From positions 1 to 40,679 of IMG/VR virus record IMGVR_UViG_3300027833_000101: 40,679 nucleotides of DNA. One strand, 5' to 3'. Position 1 is the first letter of the stretch, and every line of letters starts with the position of its first letter. Positions 1-8,842 of the stretch are shown here, in pieces. The DNA is from a virus. A program made the position numbers and the translations under genes. A model generated the notes under the pieces. It did no database searches. It was not told the origin of the DNA and saw only the letters and a program-made list of their open reading frames with translations.

Positions 1-1
1 T

Positions 2-679
2 TATCATATAGATGATGATTTAGAACACATAAAAAAGAATGGTAAGGCAAATAAAGACAGATCAAAAGGCTGTATGTGTGTTTACAGAAGATTTGTTAAT
101 ACTGATGTACCGTGTGAGATGCCTGTCGCTTTTTATACTGATCGACCAGAAAGCAAAGCTATTTTTTACGAAAATTGCTTAAAATTAGCTATCTTTTACG
201 ACAGTCTTGTGTTAGTTGAATACAATGACGATGGTTTTTTAAAATATTTTATTGAAAAAAAGATGACTAGGTATTTAAAAGAAAGGCCTCGTTCTGCTGA
301 TTCTCCTTATTCTGTTGTAGCCAACAAGTATGGGGTTCATATGAAAACTCATCAGAAAAAACTAATAACAGAATTGATTGACGAATACATAAAAACGAGT
401 TGGGAAGACATTTACTTCTTAAAACTTTTAATAGAGTTAACCGTTTATGGAACTAAGAACACAGATAGAGCAATGGCTTTTGGTATAGCCTTATTGCATG
501 ATATGGATAATTTGAGAAAAGTAACTCATAAAAAAGACAAAGAAGAAGAAAGAATGCATATACCACATTTTGCTAAAGATAGTTCAGGTAATATTATTTC
601 TATACATAATAAAAATAACTCAAACCTAAATAATTCAAGCAGAAAAGCTACTTTTGATTATAACTTTGATGAAGAATAA
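2..679 (+). CDS. terL: Terminase large subunit (TerL), C-terminal nuclease part, 5'-truncated
   Basis: TerL is the ATPase and nuclease motor that packages phage DNA through the portal. Only the last 225 residues are present: the frame is open from base 2 with no start codon, so the first in-frame ATG at 74 is internal. The fragment looks like the RNase H-type nuclease domain and tail of crAss-like TerL. A beta-hairpin reads LVLVEYNDDGFLKYFIEK, followed by YLKERPR. A late acidic helix, NTDRAMAFGIALLHDMD, matches the usual position of the last catalytic Asp. The extreme C-terminus is Asn/Ser-rich and probably disordered. The portal gene begins 5 bases after the stop, the normal terL-portal order. 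The ATPase domain (Walker A/B) lies outside the window. The family call is recognition plus synteny. Confidence 0.82.
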   Translation, partial: YHIDDDLEHIKKNGKANKDRSKGCMCVYRRFVNTDVPCEMPVAFYTDRPESKAIFYENCLKLAIFYDSLVLVEYNDDGFLKYFIEKKMTRYLKERPRSADSPYSVVANKYGVHMKTHQKKLITELIDEYIKTSWEDIYFLKLLIELTVYGTKNTDRAMAFGIALLHDMDNLRKVTHKKDKEEERMHIPHFAKDSSGNIISIHNKNNSNLNNSSRKATFDYNFDEE

Positions 680-684
680 ATAAT

Positions 685-2913
685 ATGAAATTTTCAAAAC
701 AAAACATACCAGAATCTCAGAAAACTAAAGAATGGCATAATGGCTGTCTTGATGATATTTTAAAATATAACAAATCAAGTTCAAGTTATGCTGCTGAAAA
801 AACAAAAGATTATGAAAACTATTTATTAGTTACGGGGCAGTTTGATAAAAAACAATTTAAATATGTTACAGACATGTATGGAATTACAGCTCCTGCTCGT
901 TTTGTTAATTATCCTATCATAATGCCTAAGATTGATTTATTGGCTGGTGAGATAGTTTCTCAACCATTAAAGTGGTCAGTAAATGTTGTTAACAGAAATG
1001 CTATTAGAAGAAAAAACGAAAAGAAAATTCAAATGGCAGCAGAAGTAATTCTAAAGCCTATAAGAAGAGAAATAGAAAAAGCACTTGGTACTGAATTAAA
1101 AGATGAAGAAATTGGGGAAGAAGTTCCCGAAGATGTAGAACAATTTCAAAACAAAAGATTTAGAGACATTGTAGAAGAGCAAGTTCATGTTGGATTAAAT
1201 TTCATATCACAAAAACAAAAACTAAAATCTGTTTTTAAAAGAGGGTTTTATGATTTAACAATTACAGGAAAAGAATTTTATAGAGTTACCGTAAAAAACA
1301 GAGACCCTTATATTGAAAGAATTGATCCTCGCTCTGTAATATATGATTTTGATTCTGACAAAGAGAACTTACAAGATTCTAAATTTGCAGGTCTTGATAA
1401 TTGGTACACTGTTAATGAAATAGTAGACAGGTTTCAACTTTCAGGAAGTGTAGTTGATGAATTAGAAAAATTAGAAAAAATGGATTCTAATTCTATTAAC
1501 GAATTAAATTCTGGCTACGATTGTTACATGAGTAGTAATTCTACAAATTTAAAAGTTCGTGTTGTTGATGTTGAATGGAAATCATTCAAAACAATGAAAT
1601 ATAAAGTAACTCCTAATAAATATGATAAGTCTATTGACTTTTATAAAATGGTCAAAGATGATTATAAAGGTAAAGATGGAGAAAAGGTTGTTACAAAAGT
1701 TATTTCTGATGTAAGGTATGCAATAAGAGCTGGTCATGAAATTCTTTTAGCTTGGGGGAGAAAACCAAACATTGTTAGACATGAAGATAATTATGCTAAT
1801 TGTAAATTAGGTTTTTTTGGAATTATTAAAAACAGTTTTAATTCTCAAACACTATCTGTAGTTGATTCTCTTAAAAACATTCAAATACTTTATAATCTTG
1901 TTATGTATCAAGTTGATTTAGCAATGGCAAGATCAGGAGGTAAAGCTTTAGTTTATGATGTTTCTCAAAAACCTAAAAACGTACCATTAGAAGATGTAAT
2001 GTATCATGCAAAAAACTCTGGACTTGTTATTATAAACAGTAGATCAGAAGGAATGCAAGGAAGTTCTTTTAATCAATTTCAACAAATTGATTTAACATTA
2101 TCTCAATCTATTGGTCAATTAATTAATTTAAAAGTAATGCTTGAGCAGACAGCTGATCAGTTAACAGGTATTACTGCTTCTCGGTCTGGTATAAGCAAAT
2201 CAAGTGACGCTGTTGGTGTAAATGAAAGGAGTGTTATGCAGTCTACGTTGATTACTGCACCATTGTTCGATTTACATTATGATATAATCGGAGATGTAAT
2301 GAACGAGGCTGCTAACTTGTTTAGGTATTGTTGGTCAGAGGAAAACAGAATGATAAATGTTTTTGGAGATATGGGATTTGAAACATTCAAATGGGATAAA
2401 TCTTCAGCATTAGACGAATATGGAATTTTTGTAGAAAACTCTTCAAAAGAGCTACAAAGAAAACAATCTATGTTCTCTTTAATGGATAGAATGGCTTCTA
2501 CAGGAAGTCTTGATCCAATTTCAAGTATTAAAGCTATGAACGCTGAATCAGCTTCTGAAGTTGAATCTATACTTGTTAAAGGAATGAAAACTATGCAAGA
2601 AATGCAACAACAACAAAGTCAACAGCAAAGTGAAATTGCTCAACAAGCAAATGAAATAAATCAACAAAAAATAAATGTTCCAATTGAAGTTGCTAAAATT
2701 AAAGCAGAAGCTGACATAAGAACTACTGCTATGAAATTAGAAGGAGAAGAAAATATAAATTCTTTTAATTCTGAAAGAGCAGAAGATATGCAGTCTGTAG
2801 AGTCTCAATCAAAATTAGATCAACAAATGTTGGCAGATTCAAATAAAGAAACTCAGATGATGAACGATCAGTCAGAACAATTAAATGAAGAATCAAATGA
2901 AGTAAATCAATAA
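685..2913 (+). CDS. Portal protein
   Basis: This would form the dodecameric ring at the DNA-packaging vertex and the base for the tail. It has 742 residues, within the usual size for crAss-like portals. The core around residues 185-250 has the typical stretch ITGKEFYRVTVKNRDPYIER, then DPRSVIYDFD and DNWYTVNEIVDRF. Residues about 395-440 (NIQILYNLVMYQVDLAMARS) fit the portal stem helices. From about residue 632 the C-terminus is a Gln-rich, probably coiled-coil tail (many CAA codons) that may extend into the capsid as a barrel or crown. It sits directly between terL and the scaffold/capsid genes. The start is the only reasonable ATG, after an AT-rich AATAAT stretch with no Shine-Dalgarno site. 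Confidence 0.82.
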   Translation: MKFSKQNIPESQKTKEWHNGCLDDILKYNKSSSSYAAEKTKDYENYLLVTGQFDKKQFKYVTDMYGITAPARFVNYPIIMPKIDLLAGEIVSQPLKWSVNVVNRNAIRRKNEKKIQMAAEVILKPIRREIEKALGTELKDEEIGEEVPEDVEQFQNKRFRDIVEEQVHVGLNFISQKQKLKSVFKRGFYDLTITGKEFYRVTVKNRDPYIERIDPRSVIYDFDSDKENLQDSKFAGLDNWYTVNEIVDRFQLSGSVVDELEKLEKMDSNSINELNSGYDCYMSSNSTNLKVRVVDVEWKSFKTMKYKVTPNKYDKSIDFYKMVKDDYKGKDGEKVVTKVISDVRYAIRAGHEILLAWGRKPNIVRHEDNYANCKLGFFGIIKNSFNSQTLSVVDSLKNIQILYNLVMYQVDLAMARSGGKALVYDVSQKPKNVPLEDVMYHAKNSGLVIINSRSEGMQGSSFNQFQQIDLTLSQSIGQLINLKVMLEQTADQLTGITASRSGISKSSDAVGVNERSVMQSTLITAPLFDLHYDIIGDVMNEAANLFRYCWSEENRMINVFGDMGFETFKWDKSSALDEYGIFVENSSKELQRKQSMFSLMDRMASTGSLDPISSIKAMNAESASEVESILVKGMKTMQEMQQQQSQQQSEIAQQANEINQQKINVPIEVAKIKAEADIRTTAMKLEGEENINSFNSERAEDMQSVESQSKLDQQMLADSNKETQMMNDQSEQLNEESNEVNQ

Positions 2914-2941
2914 TTGTTATAATAATTAATTAAATTTAGAC

Positions 2942-4042
2942 ATGAGTATAGAAGAAAAAGAAAAAGAAAACGGACTAAGCGAAGAAAACAAAGGAGATAT
3001 TTTTGATTTCAGTGCTTTCACAGAACCAGTAAAAACTTTAGAAGTAAAAGAAGAAAAAGCTCCTGAAAGAGAAAAACAGGTTGAAACAGAAAAAAGTAAT
3101 GATGGCGAAAATGCTAATTCTTTTAGTGATAGTGATAAGTCAGATAGAAGCGACAATAATTTTATTTGGGGTGATGCTATTCCTGACCGAAATAGCAATA
3201 GTTTTAATCAGAATGAAACAAAAACTGAAAACGCTAACGAAACAATTAAAACAGAAGAGAGTAAAGAAGTTAATAAAGAAGTAGATAATAAAGAAATTTC
3301 TATTTCAGAAGATCAATTTAGTTATGTAGCTAATGAGTTAAATTTAAAAGCAAAAAACATAAACGAATTAAAAGAATCATTAACTGATATTGTTAATGAA
3401 AATAAAAGATTAAAAGAAAACTACCCGAAAACTAATGAAAAAATTGGAAATTACAAAAAACTTCTTAATTTAGAAGATAAAGATTTAGTAACCGAAAATT
3501 TAAAGGTTGATGGGTTTGAAGGAAAAGAATTAGAAAATGCTATTGAAAGATATTTAGATAACGATATTTTAGATATAGAAGCCAAAAAAATACGCAACAC
3601 CTTAACCAGTGCTATTGACTTTGAGAAAAAAGAGTTAATTAACGCCGAAGCTAATGAAATTGCAAAGCAAAATCAAGAGCGAGAAGATGGTATAAGGGAA
3701 TTAAATTCTTATTTAGGTTCAACGGACCAAATGTTTGGGTTTAAGATGGCAACTTCTGACAAAGTGGACAATGTTCGAAAAGATCATGAAGAATACATCA
3801 CAAGCGGAAATTACTTAAATGAAATCACTTCGAGTTCTTCATCATTAGCTGAATCAGCTTGGTTATGGAGAAACAGAGAAACTATTTTAAAAGCTATGAG
3901 AAATCAAGGCTTTAATAGTGGTCGTGCTGATATCATTAAAGAAATTGGCAATCCTGACGCAAATGCAGGAACAAGAACATTTGCAGACCCGAGTACAGGA
4001 GAGGGATTTGATCCTGGAAAATTTGGAATAAGAAATAAATAA
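2942..4042 (+). CDS. Putative scaffolding or capsid-assembly protein
   Basis: This is a 366-residue, very charged protein placed between portal and major capsid protein, where tailed phages usually keep a scaffold or maturation gene. Residues 1-115 are Glu/Lys/Asn/Ser-rich and look disordered. Residues about 120-255 are predicted helical (LNLKAKNINELKESLTDIV and following), as in elongated scaffolds. The C-terminal part is more ordered (ESAWLWRNRETILKAMRNQG) and ends with FDPGKFGIRNK. No protease motif is visible, so prohead proteolysis cannot be assigned here. The start follows TTTAGACATG, a context also seen at 14732. The role is inferred from position and composition, not from a recognised domain. 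Confidence 0.5.
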   Translation: MSIEEKEKENGLSEENKGDIFDFSAFTEPVKTLEVKEEKAPEREKQVETEKSNDGENANSFSDSDKSDRSDNNFIWGDAIPDRNSNSFNQNETKTENANETIKTEESKEVNKEVDNKEISISEDQFSYVANELNLKAKNINELKESLTDIVNENKRLKENYPKTNEKIGNYKKLLNLEDKDLVTENLKVDGFEGKELENAIERYLDNDILDIEAKKIRNTLTSAIDFEKKELINAEANEIAKQNQEREDGIRELNSYLGSTDQMFGFKMATSDKVDNVRKDHEEYITSGNYLNEITSSSSSLAESAWLWRNRETILKAMRNQGFNSGRADIIKEIGNPDANAGTRTFADPSTGEGFDPGKFGIRNK

Positions 4043-4067
4043 TTATTAATTTTTAATAAAAAAAAAT

Positions 4068-5438
4068 ATGCAGTTTCACAAAGGAACATACGGAAAAGAA
4101 ACTATTGAAGCGAATTCTTTAGTTCAAAATCTTTTGAAATACCCAGAAATTTCAAAAACATTAATCAGACAATACCCTCAGTATTCTCTTAACTATTTTG
4201 TAGATGGAACTTCTCGTTTTGCTAAAGAAGACTTAATTGGAGACAATTCATTCAAGTGGGCAATCTTAGGAAGATTAAACAGACCTTCAACTTTAACAGG
4301 TGGTGGTGCAGGAAATGGTCTAGGAATTGGAACATTTACTTTTGAAACAGAAGAAAACTATTTAAATCCTAACGATGTAGTTAAGTTTAAAGATGGTACT
4401 CAAGCAATTATTTTAGGTGAGCCAGTAGCATCTGCTCTTGGTTATACATTTTCTGCAAAACTTCAAACTAATGATGTTACTAAAATTTTAGCAGCAGGAA
4501 ACATAGGAATAGGATTGACTGTTAACACAGCAGGTAACGCATTTCCTGAAGGATCAGAAAGAGGTTATGAAAACCATGTTTACCCAGATTGGTATGTAAA
4601 CTATTTAGGAACATCAAGAAAGGCAAAATCTATTACAGGTTCAGCTTTAACTGATATTACTTGGATTGAAAACAACGGACAAAGACTTTGGTTTTTTACA
4701 GATCAAAAGTTAATGGAAGAAGAGTTTTTATATCAAAGAGAACTTTCTGATTGGTATGACGAATCAACAATGGATGCTAATGGTAATCCAATGGTTTTTG
4801 GAACTGATGGAAAAGCTATTATTAAAGGAGATGGTGTTCTTAAACAAATTGATGCTGCAAACGTAGATACTTACAACGGAGCGTTAAGTGAAGAAAGAAT
4901 TACTGATTTCTTAGCACAATTGGCTTTAAGTACAGGTTCTATTTCTTCTCATTGGATGGTTTTTACTGGTACTGCTGGTAGAGTTGCTTTTCATAGAGCT
5001 ATGAAAGAATTAGTTTACCCAAGTGGTAACTTAGTATATGATGCTAAAGTTGGAATGGAAATGGAAATAGGTGTTAATTTTACGACTTACAATGCTTTAG
5101 GTCATAGATTAACATTGGTTCACAATCCATTATTTGATGATAAAAACATACACACTGATATTGATCCTGCAACTGGTTATCCAAAAGAATCTTTCAGAAT
5201 GGTGTTTTTAGATTTTGGTTCAACTGATGGTGTATCAAATGTAGAAAGAAAAATTAAAGGAGCAGGTGGAATTGACCGTTCTATGATTGTTAAGTATATC
5301 CCAGGAATGGTAGATCCTTTCGATCAAGGTTCAATGAAAGCTGCAAATTCAAGAGATGCTTTTACTTGTGAGATTCTTTCTGAATCTTGTATGGTAGTTA
5401 GAAATCCTCTTTCTTGTGGACAATTAATTTTTGCATAA
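4068..5438 (+). CDS. Major capsid protein (HK97-fold type, crAss-like)
   Basis: This is the capsid shell subunit, with 456 residues. It follows the putative scaffold and has the look of crAss-like major capsid proteins. The N-terminus (LVQNLLKYPEISKTLIRQYP) resembles an N-arm. A Gly-rich loop, STLTGGGAGNGLGIGTF, comes at about residues 76-92. Beta-rich segments follow, and the end is compact (VRNPLSCGQLIFA). There is no long charged N-terminal delta region, consistent with a separate scaffold upstream. The start ATG follows an A-run (AAAAAAAATATG), a strong context in Bacteroidota. The fold is inferred from family resemblance and position; no catalytic residues are expected. Confidence 0.8.
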   Translation: MQFHKGTYGKETIEANSLVQNLLKYPEISKTLIRQYPQYSLNYFVDGTSRFAKEDLIGDNSFKWAILGRLNRPSTLTGGGAGNGLGIGTFTFETEENYLNPNDVVKFKDGTQAIILGEPVASALGYTFSAKLQTNDVTKILAAGNIGIGLTVNTAGNAFPEGSERGYENHVYPDWYVNYLGTSRKAKSITGSALTDITWIENNGQRLWFFTDQKLMEEEFLYQRELSDWYDESTMDANGNPMVFGTDGKAIIKGDGVLKQIDAANVDTYNGALSEERITDFLAQLALSTGSISSHWMVFTGTAGRVAFHRAMKELVYPSGNLVYDAKVGMEMEIGVNFTTYNALGHRLTLVHNPLFDDKNIHTDIDPATGYPKESFRMVFLDFGSTDGVSNVERKIKGAGGIDRSMIVKYIPGMVDPFDQGSMKAANSRDAFTCEILSESCMVVRNPLSCGQLIFA

Positions 5439-5465
5439 AAAAAACAAATTTAAGAGAAAAAGAAA

Positions 5466-6197
5466 ATGACTTATACAAAAGCAGAAGTGAAAGACTTGAC
5501 AAAAGGAGTAGATTCATCAGGTATAGTAGAAGTGCGTTTGGTTGACCCCAAACGTACTGGTACTATAACAGTTAGAGGATTTAACGAAATTGATAAATAC
5601 GGTTCTCATAAATGGAGAGAGTTAGTTGATGGAAATGGAGTAATTAGGGTAGTTAAAATTCAAAGAAAAAGAAGTTTAAACCTTAGTTCCGACAATGACA
5701 GAATACTTTATGCTCACTTACAAAAACACACACATTTTGTAAACGGTCCAAGACCTTTATTAAAACTTGTGAATGTTGAAGAACAAGCTAAAGATTTTAT
5801 CTCTCATAGAGAAATTAAAACTGAAGCTGAATCATTAGTTAAAAACTTTAGTGATGAAAAACTAAAAGATTTAGCAAGAGTATTGACTATTAATGTTAGA
5901 AGAAATTCAAGCATTACTGTATTAAAAAGAGAGCTTTATAATTTTATAGATTTACATGATAACAAAGCTCAAATATCTAATGCAGAAAAGTTAGTAAACG
6001 AAGTTAACTCTGAAGATTATGAAACTAAAGTGTTGCTAAGAAAAGCGATGTCAGAAGATATTATTAAAGAATCTTTGAATCGTTTAATGTTTGGTACAAT
6101 TAGTTTAGGTACTTCTTTTAGTTCAGCAGTTCAATGGGCAAGGAATAATAAAGATTTATTAGCAGAAATTGAGACAAGTTTAAAAAACAAAAAATAA
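5466..6197 (+). CDS. Uncharacterised head-module protein downstream of the capsid gene
   Basis: A 243-residue protein in the conserved slot just after the major capsid gene. Residues 1-90 look beta-rich (VDSSGIVEVRLVDPKRTGTI, then RGFNEIDKYGSHKWRELVDG). Residues 100-243 look alpha-helical and charged, with an Arg/Lys-rich patch (VKIQRKRSLNL) and a C-terminal helix near WARNNKDLLAEIETSLKN. There is no signal peptide or membrane segment. The next gene begins one base after the stop, so the two are probably translationally coupled. It could be a capsid-associated, vertex or internal head protein. I do not recognise a domain, and the structural role is inferred from context only. Confidence 0.5.
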   Translation: MTYTKAEVKDLTKGVDSSGIVEVRLVDPKRTGTITVRGFNEIDKYGSHKWRELVDGNGVIRVVKIQRKRSLNLSSDNDRILYAHLQKHTHFVNGPRPLLKLVNVEEQAKDFISHREIKTEAESLVKNFSDEKLKDLARVLTINVRRNSSITVLKRELYNFIDLHDNKAQISNAEKLVNEVNSEDYETKVLLRKAMSEDIIKESLNRLMFGTISLGTSFSSAVQWARNNKDLLAEIETSLKNKK

Positions 6198-6198
6198 G

Positions 6199-6849
6199 AT
6201 GAATATAGTTGAAATGCATACCTTATGTGATTTGCTTATAGATAAAGCAAATGCTCCTTGGTTTTCCTCTCAAGAAAAAGATGATTTTATTAATTTAGCT
6301 CAAGCTGAATATGTAGATAAAAACTATAGACTTTTTGAAAAAGATGAAGAAGTTAGAGCAAAGCTTAATAATCTAGTTCGCAGTATTGCATTAGGTACAA
6401 CTCAACAAATATTGTTATCGGCTATAACTGATTTTCGTTATGCTCTTAGATTAAAAGGAACAGCCCCCAACAAGTGTGGCAGATTAATAAGCCAACCTAT
6501 TGTACCAGTGCAATGGGATGATGAAGCTGAAAATCAACTAGATCCATTTAACAAAGCAACAGATCAGAATATGGGTTATACCCAAGAAAATGTGGTAAGT
6601 ATCGGAAATGTGTTTAACATATTATCCGATACTATTCCTACTCTTGTTTCTTTAGTTTATTTAAAAACTCCAATTAATGTTCTTAATGATGTTGTTACTC
6701 CTGCAAATAATATTGCCTGTGAATTAGCACCTTCATCGCATGAAGAAATTGTTAATTTAGCAGTTAGAAAAATGTTAGGTACTGTTGAAAATCAAACTCA
6801 ATATCAAGTTCAAGCCAATGAAATAGTAAGTCAAAATCAAAATCAATAA
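6199..6849 (+). CDS. Putative head-tail connector (ring/adaptor-type) protein
   Basis: A 216-residue, mostly helical protein. The N-terminal half carries FSSQEKDDFINLAQAEYVDK, the pattern of helical bundles in phage adaptor or head-completion proteins. The C-terminal half returns to helix with SSHEEIVNLAVRKMLGTVEN and ends in a Gln/Asn-rich tail. Between them a beta region (about residues 95-165) could be the inserted sheet found in ring proteins. It is packed one base behind the preceding gene and is followed by a 53-base AT-rich gap. Position after the capsid gene and before the tail genes supports a ring or adaptor role in the neck, but no motif proves it. Confidence 0.5.
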   Translation: MNIVEMHTLCDLLIDKANAPWFSSQEKDDFINLAQAEYVDKNYRLFEKDEEVRAKLNNLVRSIALGTTQQILLSAITDFRYALRLKGTAPNKCGRLISQPIVPVQWDDEAENQLDPFNKATDQNMGYTQENVVSIGNVFNILSDTIPTLVSLVYLKTPINVLNDVVTPANNIACELAPSSHEEIVNLAVRKMLGTVENQTQYQVQANEIVSQNQNQ

Positions 6850-6902
6850 TTTTGTTAAAAAACAATTAAATAAATATAAAAATAATTTTAAAATAAATTA
6901 AA

Positions 6903-7628
6903 ATGAGAAACGAAATCGCAGTTGTAAACAACACAGCAGGTTATGCACCAGCTCTTGCAAATGGAAATGTAGAATTGTCTCAAGGCTTTTCAGTTCCTGT
7001 AGGATTCTTAAAAGGAGCAAACGTAGTAAACGTAGTACACGCAGCTGGTACAGGAAGTGCTGTAATAATTACATTTGGAGGAACTTTTGGTTTAGCTGAT
7101 ACTGCTAAAATAGTAATTGAATCTAATTTAACTAGCAGACAAAAATTTGTTAAAGCTTATACTGTTACAATTACTTCTGATTTAATTGGAGCAACAGCAG
7201 CAGCAACTAGAACAAATGTAGCTAATGCTTTTAAAAATAAATTTTTAAGAGAAATTAATGCAGGACTATTAGATTATCCAATATCTACAGCAGTAGTTTC
7301 TGGTGCTGCAAATAATGTACTTACAATTACTCAAAAAGGTAAAGCTCAAGCAGGTATTTCAGGTAGTGGTTATTCAGATGGTGCTGGAACTTTAGTTAAA
7401 ACTTCAGTAGCTTTTGTACCTTCTAATGGTACTGCTGCTGATCTTAAATTAAAAGGTATTAAAGCTTCAGATATAACTTCTGCTTCTTATGATACTGTAA
7501 AAATTGATTTAAGTATTGATGCTGCTATTCCTTTTATTGATTCAAAAGGAGTAATAGTAAAAGAACTTTATTTATTTGTTGTAGCAGGAAGAGGTGCAGC
7601 TACTAAAACTGCAATAGATGCGTTTTAA
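6903..7628 (+). CDS. Beta-rich structural protein, candidate capsid decoration or head-fibre protein
   Basis: A 241-residue protein rich in Ala, Gly, Val and Thr, with alternating beta-strand-like segments and almost no Cys. The N-terminus (AVVNNTAGYAPALANGN) is followed by strands around residues 45-75 (GSAVIITFGGTFGLADTAK), and a conserved-looking core reads VANAFKNKFLREINAGLL. It is the last gene before a strong terminator, so its transcript can end right after it, as expected for a highly expressed virion protein. Candidates are an auxiliary capsid protein, a head fibre or a major tail-type protein. The family is not recognised. The 53-base upstream gap is very AT-rich, but I could not place a confident promoter in it. 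Confidence 0.55.
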   Translation: MRNEIAVVNNTAGYAPALANGNVELSQGFSVPVGFLKGANVVNVVHAAGTGSAVIITFGGTFGLADTAKIVIESNLTSRQKFVKAYTVTITSDLIGATAAATRTNVANAFKNKFLREINAGLLDYPISTAVVSGAANNVLTITQKGKAQAGISGSGYSDGAGTLVKTSVAFVPSNGTAADLKLKGIKASDITSASYDTVKIDLSIDAAIPFIDSKGVIVKELYLFVVAGRGAATKTAIDAF

Positions 7629-7647
7629 TAATGAATAATAACAAATT

Positions 7648-7679
7648 AAAAGCCTGTGTACTATCACAGGCTTTTTTTT
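7648..7679 (+). terminator. Intrinsic terminator between head and tail genes
   Basis: A perfect 8-bp GC-rich stem (left arm AGCCTGTG at 7651-7658, right arm CACAGGCT at 7665-7672) closes a 6-base loop. It is flanked by A on the left and a run of T up to 7679. It begins 20 bases after the stop of the candidate decoration gene and ends 14 bases before the next start. With so little room for a promoter after it, it probably acts as a partial terminator, lowering transcription of the tail and cargo genes relative to the head genes. The symmetric A/T flanks could let it work in both directions. Confidence 0.85.
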
Positions 7680-7693
7680 ATTAAATTTATAAT

Positions 7694-8392
7694 ATGGCAA
7701 CATTTAATCAATTAGCTTATAACATTAGAAATATAGCCAATAGAGGTCAAGGAAATTCAGATGACGAAAGACTAAAGATTAGTCAAGTTAAATTTTGGAT
7801 TCAATATTATAGGTCTGAAGGAATTAATCAATTTACAGATTACGGAAAAGACATTAATCCACAGTTAATTCAAGACCTCGGTATTATTCCTTTAATAGAA
7901 GTTGATAAAACTGATTCTAATTGTCCTAATGTAACTTGGGGTTGTAAAATTAAAAAAGTTGTTTTGCCAAAGTTTGTTGGATTTCCAAAAGGAAGAGCTG
8001 TTTCTTTTTTAGGAAAAATAGATAAAATAACTCCATTTATAAAAGGAGATGCTGACACTGAATATTTTAAATCTGAAACTAGATTTGGTAAAATAATGTC
8101 AAGAGGACATATTATTGGTCAAAATTATTATTTAGAATTATCAAAAAATGATGCTGACCTTAAATACATTAATGTTCGTGGTGTTTTTGAAGATCCTACT
8201 TCTATAAATACTTATGCTAAAACAGGTTGTGAACCAAAATGTTTTGACGATGAAACAGATGAATACCCATTACCGTTAAATATGTATGTATATGTTTTAA
8301 CTAACATATTACAAAAAGAACTTGCATATAGCGAACAAGCTGTTAATGATGAATTAAACGATGCAAGAGAGGGTTATGCAAAAATGGGATAA
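7694..8392 (+). CDS. Putative tail connector/ring protein
   Basis: A 232-residue protein with the layout of crAss-like and podovirus tail-adaptor proteins. An N-terminal helix (ATFNQLAYNIRNIANRGQGN) is followed by ISQVKFWIQYYRSEGINQFT. A central beta region (about residues 60-165) contains the IIPLIEVDKTD and KFVGFPKGRAVSFLG stretches. A C-terminal helical end carries the pattern PLPLNMYVYVLTNILQKELA. Four Cys occur in the middle (NCPNVTWGC, GCEPKC) and could bind metal or simply be free thiols. It is the first gene after the terminator and overlaps the next gene. A neck-ring assignment is likely but rests on architecture and position. Confidence 0.6.
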   Translation: MATFNQLAYNIRNIANRGQGNSDDERLKISQVKFWIQYYRSEGINQFTDYGKDINPQLIQDLGIIPLIEVDKTDSNCPNVTWGCKIKKVVLPKFVGFPKGRAVSFLGKIDKITPFIKGDADTEYFKSETRFGKIMSRGHIIGQNYYLELSKNDADLKYINVRGVFEDPTSINTYAKTGCEPKCFDDETDEYPLPLNMYVYVLTNILQKELAYSEQAVNDELNDAREGYAKMG

Positions 8393-8840
8393 TAAAGGAA
8401 GAGTTAATTTATTTGGTATTTATTGTTCTGCAATAGATCAAATAAAAAAAGATTTATCAAACAAACCTCACTTAAAAAAAAGAACAATTACTTATAGAGA
8501 GTTTTATTTAATAATTTCTATTTACTTTACTGAAATATTTAATATTGTTCTTTCAGGATTAAAATATAATTTATTTAATAGATTTGGTTCTATTAGAATA
8601 GTTAAAACTAAATTAAACAGATATAAACCTATATATTACAAACCAACAGATACAAACGAAAATTACACTAAAGGATATTGGCATTTTATTTTTTTTGATG
8701 CTCCTAAAAAATGGCGAAAACATAATTTTGTTTTTAGTAGAAAATACAAGGGATTAATGATGAATAAAATTAATTCGGGTTTTGAGTTCCCAGACTTTAC
8801 TCAAGAGGGTAATAAAGGTTTTATTTATAAAGTAAAATAA
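8361..8840 (+). CDS. IHF/HU-like DNA-binding protein in the tail module
   Basis: A 159-residue basic protein. The stretch REFYLIISIYFTEIFNIVLS, followed by NRFGSIRIVKTKLNRYKP, follows the HU/IHF pattern: helices, then a GFGxF-like turn (here RFGSI), then a basic beta-arm with Arg and Pro. crAss-like phages are known to carry an IHF-like gene among the tail genes, which agrees with its place between two connector genes. The first ATG (8361) overlaps the upstream gene by 32 bases. A second ATG at 8376 would reduce the overlap to 17 bases, and I cannot decide between them. The C-terminal 60 residues (aromatic and basic, FFDAPKKWRKHNFVFSRKYK) go beyond a normal HU domain. It may be virion-bound or DNA-bending; the function is inferred. 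Confidence 0.65.
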   Translation: MQERVMQKWDNKGRVNLFGIYCSAIDQIKKDLSNKPHLKKRTITYREFYLIISIYFTEIFNIVLSGLKYNLFNRFGSIRIVKTKLNRYKPIYYKPTDTNENYTKGYWHFIFFDAPKKWRKHNFVFSRKYKGLMMNKINSGFEFPDFTQEGNKGFIYKVK

Positions 8841-8842
8841 AA

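Noticed and set aside
2926-3198. Reverse-strand ORF of 90 codons opposite the putative scaffold gene
   Set aside because: It is Ser/Leu/Phe-rich, the expected mirror of a Glu/Lys/Asn-rich gene in another frame, with no motif or sensible neighbour.
6850-6902. AT-rich gap with a TTGTT...AACAA inverted repeat, considered as promoter or operator
   Set aside because: The arms are five bases and AT-only. Bacteroidota promoter elements cannot be placed with confidence in such sequence.
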